From Thermoleophilia bacterium (lineage in GTDB: Bacteria > Actinomycetota > Thermoleophilia > Gaiellales > Gaiellaceae), in assembly GCA_013362295.1 (NCBI GenBank), contig JABFWJ010000312.1, positions 1-7,057 of the forward strand: a DNA stretch of 7,057 nucleotides, read 5' to 3'. Shown piece after piece: positions 1-5,017 of the stretch (positions are counted from its first letter, which is position 1; each line of letters begins with the position of its first letter). Both the position numbers and the translations under genes were made by a program. The notes beneath the pieces are model-generated. The model was not told the origin of the DNA, did no database searches, and saw only the letters and a list, made by a program, of their open reading frames with translations.

Positions 1-432
1 ACACGCGACGAGCTCGAGCTCGCCGAGGGCGCCCGACGCGAGCCGCGCTTGCAACTCACGCAGCGCGGGCACGAAGCGCCGCCAGTAGCCGACGTGCAAC
101 GGCACGCCGACCTCGGCGGCGCGGCGCTCGAGCGCCCGCGTCTCGTCGCTCGTCAATCCGCACGGCTTCTCGCAGAGCACCGGCAGGCCCGCGTCGAGGA
201 GCTGGCCGACGACTGTCGAGTGGAAGCGGGTGGGGGCCGCGACGATCGCGCCGTCGACGCCGCCCGCGGTGAGGAGCTCGTCGACATTGCGATACCGGCG
301 TTCGATGCCCGTGCGCTTCGCCGCCTCGTCGGAGGGCTCGACGACGGCGGCGACGAGGGATGGGCCGAGCGCCCGTACGTGCGTCGCGCCCATGCGCCCG
401 GCGCCGACGAGTGCGAGTCGAAGAGGCGCCAC
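1..432 (-). CDS. Gfo/Idh/MocA-family NAD(P)-dependent oxidoreductase, N-terminal part (C-terminus beyond left edge)
   Basis: Translating the minus strand from GTG at 432-430 gives 144 residues with no stop before the window edge; the family is usually about 330-390 aa, so roughly 40% is visible. Seen: an N-terminal Rossmann fold with the dinucleotide motif GAGRMG at residues 10-15, an acidic residue ending beta-2 (VVEPS, E32), the family hallmark CEKP at residues 87-90 whose Lys is usually catalytic, and the following HVGYWRRFVPA segment (113-123). Members oxidise or reduce hydroxyl groups of sugars, cyclitols or their derivatives in the cytoplasm. GTG 432 is the only ATG/GTG/TTG in frame in the upstream 60 bases; a weak AAGGG lies 16 nt upstream, so initiation is not well explained. 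It is divergent from a paralogous dehydrogenase (490-1629) and shares the 57-bp promoter region with it. The exact substrate cannot be read from the N-terminus; an inositol 2-dehydrogenase-like role is one option. Confidence 0.9.
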   Translation of the reverse strand, partial: MAPLRLALVGAGRMGATHVRALGPSLVAAVVEPSDEAAKRTGIERRYRNVDELLTAGGVDGAIVAAPTRFHSTVVGQLLDAGLPVLCEKPCGLTSDETRALERRAAEVGVPLHVGYWRRFVPALRELQARLASGALGELELVAC

Positions 433-451
433 GCGCGCGAGTCTCGCACCC

Positions 452-480
452 TTGACTTCGCCCGGGCACGGTGAGAGTGT
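452..480 (+). promoter_or_regulatory. Candidate sigma-70-type promoter for the rightward operon
   Basis: TTGACT at 452-457 matches five or six positions of a housekeeping -35 box. After a 17-bp spacer, GAGTGT at 475-480 is a weak but actinobacterial-style -10 (A at position 2, T at position 6). The expected transcription start falls near 487-490, on the GTG that opens the first operon gene. There is no good Shine-Dalgarno in front of that GTG, which fits a leaderless message. In such GC-rich DNA TTGACT is rare enough to notice, but the -10 is poor, so this is a prediction only. Confidence 0.45.
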
Positions 481-489
481 CGCCGTCTG

Positions 490-503
490 GTGGAACGTTC
501 CAC
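490..503. promoter_or_regulatory. Perfect 14-bp palindrome, probable LacI/GalR-family operator
   Basis: The sequence GTGGAACGTTCCAC is its own reverse complement over all 14 bases, centred on CG between 496 and 497. Even-length palindromes with a central CpG flanked by AA/TT are the classic shape of LacI/GalR-family operators, and that family commonly controls carbohydrate ABC importer operons. It begins exactly on the GTG start codon of the downstream dehydrogenase and would overlap +1 of the predicted promoter, a position suited to repression. It also lies upstream of the divergent dehydrogenase, so one repressor could act on both. No regulator gene is present in the window, and the family assignment is inferred from symmetry alone. 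Confidence 0.55.
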
Positions 504-1629
504 TCCGTCCCGGCTGCGGATCGGCGTGGTGGGCTGCGGCCTCGTCGCGCAGGTCATGCACCTGCACTATCTGGGCGAGCTGCGCGACCGGTTCGAGGTC
601 GCCGCGCTGTGTGATTTAGCCCCCGAAGCGCTCGAGCACGCGGGGAGCCTCTTCCCCGACGCGCGTCGGTTCCGCGACTGGGAGGACCTCGTCGCCGAGC
701 CGCTCGACGCCGTGCTCGTCCTGACGCCGGGCAGTCATGCACCCGTCGCGGTCGCCGCGGCCGACGCGGGCCTCCACGTGTTCGCCGAGAAGCCGATGTG
801 CTTCTCGGTCGAGGAGGGCCGCGAGATGATCGCGGCCGCCGAACGCGCGGACGTGCGGCTGATGGTCGGCTACATGAAGCGCTACGACCCGGCGTACGAG
901 GACCTGCAGGGCCGGCTCGTCCCGGAGCAGATCCGGCTCGCGCGCGTGACGACGCTCGAGTCGCCGCTCGAGCCGTACGTCGGGCACTACCCGCTACGAC
1001 GGGGCCGGCTCGATCCGGATCTCGCGGCCACGCTGATCGCAGACGACGAACGCCGCGTGACCGCAGCGATCGGCACCGACGACACAGCCGTTCGCCGTGC
1101 GTACCGCGTCGTGCTGCTCGACAGCGTCGTGCACGAGCTGAACGCCGTACGCGGGCTCCTCGGCGAGCCGACGGAGCTGCGGTTCGCCGACATCTGGGGA
1201 GAGGCCGACGGCATCACGACGACCTTCGCCTTCGGCGACACGGAGTGCGTGTTCATGTGGGTCGACCTGCCCGGGATCGCGCGCTACCACCAGGAGCTCG
1301 CGTTCTACGCACCCGACGAGCGGCTGACGCTGGCGTTCCCGTCACCGTTTCTGCGCAGCCTGCCGACCCGGCTCGTGCTCGAGGGCGGCGACCCCGGCAC
1401 GCCGGTGGCGTGGCGCACGGTCAAGACCGTCTCCTACGACGAGGCGTTCAAGCGCGAGCTGCGCGAGTTCCACGCATGCGTCGTCGAAGCACGCGAGTCG
1501 CGCACGCCGGGCACCGACGCGCTGCGCGACATCGCGCTCGCGCAGGCGATCGTCCGGTGCTTCCTCGAACGCCGGCCGATCGAATCCCCCACCGAGGACG
1601 CGCAGCTTGAGGATCGGCCTCTTCACTGA
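490..1629 (+). CDS. Gfo/Idh/MocA-family NAD(P)-dependent oxidoreductase
   Basis: A complete 379-aa cytoplasmic dehydrogenase of usual family length. Seen: the N-terminal Rossmann strand and glycine motif VVGCGLVAQ (residues 13-21), an acidic residue at the end of beta-2 (CDLAP, D42), the hallmark AEKP at 99-102 with the presumed catalytic Lys101, VGYMKRYDPAY at 126-136, and the C-terminal-domain motif DSVVHELNAVRGLLGEP (211-227) whose His215 matches the conserved catalytic-region His of the family. The conserved C-terminal helix EAFKRELREFHACV lies at 318-331. Members oxidise sugar or cyclitol hydroxyls with NAD(P). The start is GTG 490: an in-frame stop sits at 472-474 and the next GTG (526) would cut into the first beta strand. 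This GTG lies inside a 14-bp palindrome and lacks a clear ribosome binding site, so the mRNA may be leaderless. The gene overlaps the next one by 23 nt. Oxidation of a cyclitol, or of a glycoside at C3, is plausible from context; substrate not determined. Confidence 0.93.
   Translation: MERSTPSRLRIGVVGCGLVAQVMHLHYLGELRDRFEVAALCDLAPEALEHAGSLFPDARRFRDWEDLVAEPLDAVLVLTPGSHAPVAVAAADAGLHVFAEKPMCFSVEEGREMIAAAERADVRLMVGYMKRYDPAYEDLQGRLVPEQIRLARVTTLESPLEPYVGHYPLRRGRLDPDLAATLIADDERRVTAAIGTDDTAVRRAYRVVLLDSVVHELNAVRGLLGEPTELRFADIWGEADGITTTFAFGDTECVFMWVDLPGIARYHQELAFYAPDERLTLAFPSPFLRSLPTRLVLEGGDPGTPVAWRTVKTVSYDEAFKRELREFHACVVEARESRTPGTDALRDIALAQAIVRCFLERRPIESPTEDAQLEDRPLH
1594..1598 (+). promoter_or_regulatory. 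Ribosome binding site supporting the TTG start at 1607
   Basis: GAGGA lies 8 nt upstream of TTG 1607, inside the 3' end of the preceding dehydrogenase gene. It supports TTG as the start of the TIM-barrel gene, giving the protein MRIGLFTDAL at its N-terminus, a typical first beta strand for this family. Confidence 0.6.
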
Positions 1630-2482
1630 CGCCTTGCCGGAGCGCCCGCTCGAGGGCGTGCTCGACTGGCTCGCGGTCGAGCTGCCCGCAGTGCGCGACG
1701 TCGAGATCGGCACCGGCGGCTACGCGCCCGCGGCGCACTGCGACCGCGAGCGGCTGCTCGCGGACGACGGTCTGCGCAGGGACTGGCTCGTGTCGATCGA
1801 GTCGCGCGACTTCCGTCTCGCCGCGCTGAACGTCTCGGGCAACCCGCTCGAGCAGCCCGAGCACGACCGTGCGCTCCGCGAGACGATCGCGCTCGCCGGC
1901 CTGCTCGGGGTCGAGCGGGTCGTCTGCATGTCGGGCGGCCGCCCGGAGCTCTCCGGCGGGGCGTGGTTCCCCGGCGTCGAGGACGACGTCGAGCGCTACT
2001 GGACGGAGCGGGTGCTGCCGTACTGGCGCGAGCTCGCCGCGTCCGGCGTCCTGCTCTGCTTCGAGCTCGAGCCCGGCGCCGCCGCCTTCAACGTCTCGAC
2101 CGTCGAGCGCCTGCTCGAGCTCGGCCCGGGCCTCGCGGTCAACCTCGACCCGAGCCATTTCTTCTGGCAGTCGATCGATCCCCTCGCGGCGATCCGCCGC
2201 CTCGCGGGCCGGATCGGCTTTGCGCACGCCAAGGACACCGTTGTCGATCCCGAGCGCCTCGCCGTCGACGGCCGGCTCGACAGGACTGCGTGGCGCTACG
2301 CGACCGCCGGCCACGGACGCGGCGCCGACTGGTGGCGAGACTTCGGCGAGGAGCTGCGGCGGGCCGGCTACGACGGCGTCGTCTCGGTCGAGTACGAGGA
2401 CCCGCAGGTGCCTGCCGAGGCGAGCGTCGCCGAGGCGGCGCAGGTGCTGACCCAGGCGCTTGCGGAGGAGGTCGTGCGCTGA
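1607..2482 (+). CDS. Sugar phosphate isomerase/epimerase-like TIM-barrel protein (AP endonuclease 2 superfamily)
   Basis: A complete 291-aa protein of typical length for the xylose-isomerase-like TIM barrel family, which includes inosose dehydratase (IolE), hydroxypyruvate isomerase, tagatose 3-epimerase-like enzymes and 3-keto-sugar epimerases or lyases. Seen: beta-1 MRIGLFTDAL, and four candidate divalent-metal ligands at the expected strand ends: Glu in LLCFELEPG (E153 or E155), D181 and H184 in NLDPSHFFW, H207 in GFAHAKD, and E262 in VSVEYED. HAKD and the following segment to GHGRGADWW (236-243) are typical of the family, as is the C-terminal GYDGVVSVEYED. The start is TTG 1607, with GAGGA 8 nt upstream and a 23-nt overlap with the dehydrogenase gene, implying coupled translation. 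It probably acts on the keto product of a neighbouring dehydrogenase. Whether it isomerises, epimerises, dehydrates or cleaves cannot be decided from sequence. Confidence 0.9.
   Translation: MRIGLFTDALPERPLEGVLDWLAVELPAVRDVEIGTGGYAPAAHCDRERLLADDGLRRDWLVSIESRDFRLAALNVSGNPLEQPEHDRALRETIALAGLLGVERVVCMSGGRPELSGGAWFPGVEDDVERYWTERVLPYWRELAASGVLLCFELEPGAAAFNVSTVERLLELGPGLAVNLDPSHFFWQSIDPLAAIRRLAGRIGFAHAKDTVVDPERLAVDGRLDRTAWRYATAGHGRGADWWRDFGEELRRAGYDGVVSVEYEDPQVPAEASVAEAAQVLTQALAEEVVR
2464..2471 (+). promoter_or_regulatory. Strong Shine-Dalgarno deciding a CTG start at 2479
   Basis: GGAGGAGG sits within the last codons of the TIM-barrel gene, 7 nt before CTG 2479. This is close to an ideal anti-Shine-Dalgarno match at ideal spacing. 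No ATG, GTG or TTG in the ATPase frame lies near it, which is the main argument for the unusual CTG start. Confidence 0.75.
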
Positions 2483-3636
2483 GCCGCGTCGAGTATCAGG
2501 GGGTCGCGAAGCGGTTCGGAGAGGTCGAGGCGCTGCGCGCCTTCGACCTCGAGGTCCCGGACGGAGCGTTCCTTGTCATGCTCGGGCCGTCCGGCTGCGG
2601 CAAGACGACCGCGCTCCGCATCCTCGCCGGGCTCGAGCTGCCCGACGCAGGGAGGGTGCTGCTCGGCGACCGGGACGTGACCCGCCTCCAGCCGCGGGAC
2701 CGCGACGTGGCAATGGTGTTCCAGAGCTACGCCCTCTATCCGCACATGACCGTCGCGGAGAACATCGCATACCCGCTCGACCTGCGGCACGTCGAGAAGA
2801 CGGAGCGAAAGCGGGCCGTGCAGGAGGTGGCGGAGCTGCTCGAGATCGGCCACCTGCTCGACCGCCGTCCGAAGCAGCTCTCGGGCGGGCAGCGACAGCG
2901 CATTGCCCTCGCGCGCGCGATCGTCCGCGATCCGCAGGCGTTCCTGATGGACGAGCCGCTCTCGAACCTCGATGCGAAGCTGCGCGCGTCGATGCGCGGC
3001 GAGCTGAAGCGCCTGCAGAAGCGTCTCGGCGCCACGACCATCTACGTCACGCACGACCAGGCCGAGGCGACGACGATGGCGGACCTCGTCGCGGTGCTGC
3101 ACGACGGCGTCCTCGAGCAGCTCGGTCCGCCGCTCGAGATCTACGACCGGCCCGCGACGCGGTTCGTCGCCACGTTCGTGGGCAGCCCGCCGCTGAACGT
3201 CCTGCCGGGCATCCTCGACGCCGAGCGGCGCGCATTCGTCGTCACCGGGACGCCGGTGCCGCTTGCGGAGACGGTGTTCGAGGCGTGTCGCCAGCACCGC
3301 GTCACGGAGCTCGGCGTCCGGCCGGAGGATCTCGCGATCTGCGGTCCAGGGGAGGCGGCTGCGCTCCCGGGCGAGGTCTACGTCGTGGAGCCGCTCGGCA
3401 ACGAGACGCTCGTGCAGGTGCGCATCGGCGACTCCGTCGTCGCACTGCTCGTCGGTCGCGGATGGGACGCACCGATCGGCGCGCCGGTCGGCGTGGCGCT
3501 CGAGCCGTCGACCGCGTGCTTCTTCGATCCGGACGGCCGCTCCGCCGTCCACCGCATCGACCGTCCAGAGGCAAGACGGCCCGACCGGGCCGCAGCACGG
3601 GGGGAACCGCAGACGAGAGAAAGGAGCGTTCTATGA
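2479..3636 (+). CDS. ABC transporter ATP-binding protein, MalK/UgpC/MsmK type (CUT1 carbohydrate importer)
   Basis: Energises import by hydrolysing ATP at the cytoplasmic face of the two permeases encoded downstream. With the CTG start the protein has 385 aa, close to the family norm of 350-390. Seen in order: Walker A GPSGCGKTT (36-44), Q-loop FQSYALYPHMT (Q82), signature LSGGQRQR (134-141), Walker B AFLMDEP (154-160, E159), D-loop SNLD (162-165), switch His in YVTHDQAEA (H192), then the family's regulatory C-terminal OB/TOBE region (about 235-350) with GVRPEDL (279-285). The start CTG 2479 overlaps the preceding TGA as CTGA and lies 7 nt after GGAGGAGG. The nearest upstream in-frame GTG is 2290, which would add 63 Arg-rich residues read from the neighbouring gene's other frame; the next ATG (2578) would remove beta-1 and beta-2. 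The last 25 or so residues (from RPEARRPDR) are polar and Arg-rich and look non-conserved. The gene overlaps the binding-protein gene by ATGA. Confidence 0.95.
   Translation: MSRVEYQGVAKRFGEVEALRAFDLEVPDGAFLVMLGPSGCGKTTALRILAGLELPDAGRVLLGDRDVTRLQPRDRDVAMVFQSYALYPHMTVAENIAYPLDLRHVEKTERKRAVQEVAELLEIGHLLDRRPKQLSGGQRQRIALARAIVRDPQAFLMDEPLSNLDAKLRASMRGELKRLQKRLGATTIYVTHDQAEATTMADLVAVLHDGVLEQLGPPLEIYDRPATRFVATFVGSPPLNVLPGILDAERRAFVVTGTPVPLAETVFEACRQHRVTELGVRPEDLAICGPGEAAALPGEVYVVEPLGNETLVQVRIGDSVVALLVGRGWDAPIGAPVGVALEPSTACFFDPDGRSAVHRIDRPEARRPDRAAARGEPQTRERSVL
3621..3626 (+). promoter_or_regulatory. Ribosome binding site of the solute-binding protein gene
   Basis: AAGGAG lies 6 nt before ATG 3633. 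Together with GGAGGAGG at 2464 it is one of the two best ribosome binding sites in the operon, consistent with the high expression binding proteins usually need. Confidence 0.75.
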
Positions 3637-4973
3637 CGCCCACCGACGAGCGGGCGCTCACCCGCAAGCAGTTCGTGAAGACGGCGGTCGGCGCCGCCGT
3701 GGCTGGCTCTGCGCTGGCCGGCGCAGCGCGCGCCGCGACCTACCGCACCGCCGCGACGGCGCGCGCGGCGAAGGGCAAGGTCGTGATCGGCGCGTTCGTG
3801 GACGGCGGCCTCGTCCCGTTCAAAGACAAGATCATCCCGCTGTTCCAGCGGGAGACCGGGATCAAGGTCGAGTTCCTCCAGGACGACTACTCGACGTTCT
3901 TCGAGAAGGCGTTCCAGGACGGCGTGACCAAGGCCGGGCAGTTCGACGTCTACGTGATGGACGACCCGTGGATCCCGCAGTACGCCAGCGCACCGGTCCT
4001 GCAGAACCTGTCGAAGCTCGGCTTCCAGCCCGATTCCGACTATATGAAGCCGTTCCTCGATCTCGGCTGGTGGCCGCCGAAGCAGGGCCCGCGCCTACCG
4101 CAGTTCAAGAGCGCGACGCCGCAGCTGTACGCCCTGCCGTTCGTCGGCGACATGCAGTCGTTGACGTATCGCAAGGACGCGTTCGGTCACGCTCCGAAGA
4201 CGTGGGCCGAGCTGGTCACCGTCGCCAGGGCGAAGATGAAGCCGCCGCAGACCTACGGCTACGTCTTCCGCGGCGTCAAGGGCAACTCGATCGTCGCGTC
4301 GTGGTTCCCGGTCTTCCGCTCGCAGGGCGGGAAGATCTTCGACAACAACTGGAAGGTGATCTGGAACAACGCCGCGGGCAAGCGGGCGACCGAGTTCTTC
4401 GTGCACACGCTGAAGTCGATCGCGCCGCCCGGCGTCGTCGAGTACGACTCCGACCAGGAGGGCGCGGCGATCCTGGGCGGCAAGGCGCTCTCGATCGTCC
4501 AGTACTCGGGGAACGCGATCAAGTCCGACGACCCGAAGCAGTCGAAGGAGGTCGGCAAGCTCGACTTCGGGACGGTTCCGCGCGGGCCGGGCGGGTCGAT
4601 TGCGCAGATCGGCATCTTCATCTCCGGAATCTCGGTCTCGGCTCCGAACCAGGCGAACGCGGTCGCGTTCCAGAAGTGGTTCGTGACGAGGAAGGCGCAG
4701 ATCGCCCTGGCGCGGGCGGGCTCGCTTCCGGTCAAGCGTTCGGCGTTCCTCGACCCGGTGGCGACGAAGCACAACCGGCTACAGAAGGCGATCCTCGCGC
4801 AGCTGAACGCCGGGGCGGAGGCGCGGCCGCGCACGCCCGACTGGGCGAAGGTCGAGGACATCCTCGGCACAGAGCTGAACAAGGCGCTCGGCGCCGGCAC
4901 GGTCGGCGGCCACCTCGACAGCGCGGCCTCGCAGGTGACCGCGTTCCTGAAGAAGAACGGCTACTACAAGTAA
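3633..4973 (+). CDS. Carbohydrate ABC transporter extracellular solute-binding protein (SBP_bac_1-like)
   Basis: A 446-aa binding protein expected to capture the transported ligand outside the membrane. Seen: a signal region with a Tat-like motif TRKQFVK (residues 10-16), a hydrophobic Ala/Gly-rich stretch (about 17-31) and a signal peptidase I-type site ARA|AT near residue 34. The mature part follows the cluster B/D carbohydrate-binding pattern: VVIGAFVDGG, FQRETGIKVEFLQDDYSTF, FDVYVMDDPWIPQYA, the hinge-like YALPFVGDMQSLTYRKDAF, KTWAEL, and a C-terminal region with QKWFVTRKAQIALARAGSLPVKRS. Trp and Tyr residues are plentiful, as expected of sugar-stacking sites. The usual Arg-Arg of the Tat signal is Arg-Lys here, and there is no cysteine anywhere, so it is not a lipoprotein despite the Gram-positive-looking genome. 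It starts at ATG 3633 (ATGA overlap with the ATPase, AAGGAG 6 nt before) and ends in tandem stops TAA TAG, followed at once by a hairpin. Ligand unknown. Confidence 0.94.
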   Translation: MTPTDERALTRKQFVKTAVGAAVAGSALAGAARAATYRTAATARAAKGKVVIGAFVDGGLVPFKDKIIPLFQRETGIKVEFLQDDYSTFFEKAFQDGVTKAGQFDVYVMDDPWIPQYASAPVLQNLSKLGFQPDSDYMKPFLDLGWWPPKQGPRLPQFKSATPQLYALPFVGDMQSLTYRKDAFGHAPKTWAELVTVARAKMKPPQTYGYVFRGVKGNSIVASWFPVFRSQGGKIFDNNWKVIWNNAAGKRATEFFVHTLKSIAPPGVVEYDSDQEGAAILGGKALSIVQYSGNAIKSDDPKQSKEVGKLDFGTVPRGPGGSIAQIGIFISGISVSAPNQANAVAFQKWFVTRKAQIALARAGSLPVKRSAFLDPVATKHNRLQKAILAQLNAGAEARPRTPDWAKVEDILGTELNKALGAGTVGGHLDSAASQVTAFLKKNGYYK

Positions 4974-5017
4974 TAGAGGCTGGACGTGCGAGCACCCAAC
5001 GCCACATCCAGCCTCTA
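4974..5017 (+). other. Intercistronic stem-loop between binding protein and first permease
   Basis: TAGAGGCTGGA at 4974-4984 is the exact reverse complement of TCCAGCCTCTA at 5007-5017, an 11-bp perfect stem. After one C/A mismatch, GTG (4986-4988) pairs with CAC (5003-5005), leaving a loop of about 14 nt. It starts directly after the binding-protein TAA and ends directly before the permease GTG, so it fills the whole spacer. There is no downstream T-run, so it is not an ordinary intrinsic terminator. Stem-loops at this position in binding-protein importer operons (as in malE-malF) can stabilise the upstream mRNA and lower downstream expression; that role here is inferred. Confidence 0.8.

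Noticed and set aside
1..40. Repeated GAGCTCGAGCTCG-like sequence as a repeat or site
   Set aside because: It encodes Gly-Glu-Leu-Glu-Leu in the dehydrogenase and arises from repeated GAG/CTC codon use common throughout the window.
56..619. Several overlapping frames on both strands near the left edge as small genes
   Set aside because: The minus-strand frame from 432 encodes a clear Gfo/Idh/MocA Rossmann domain; the others are Arg/Ala-rich shadows.
1448..2314. 288-codon open frame on the minus strand opposite the TIM-barrel gene
   Set aside because: The composition is low-complexity and charged without motifs, and the plus-strand protein carries the conserved metal-ligand residues.
1963..2478. 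Upstream extension of the ATPase frame, giving a 557-aa protein
   Set aside because: The extra residues are Arg-rich out-of-frame reading of the TIM-barrel gene and match nothing; the Shine-Dalgarno and family length support CTG 2479.
2368..3552. 394-codon open frame on the minus strand opposite the ATPase
   Set aside because: It is a GC-rich shadow frame: Arg/Ala/Glu-biased composition, no recognisable domain, and the plus strand encodes a complete ABC ATPase with all motifs.
2460..3632. Extension of the binding-protein frame upstream through the ATPase gene (837-aa fusion)
   Set aside because: The upstream part is a shadow reading; the signal-peptide start at ATG 3633 with AAGGAG 6 nt before it is clear.
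4974..5017. Rho-independent terminator ending the operon after the binding protein
   Set aside because: The stem is strong but no T-run follows, and the permease genes of the same importer continue directly downstream.
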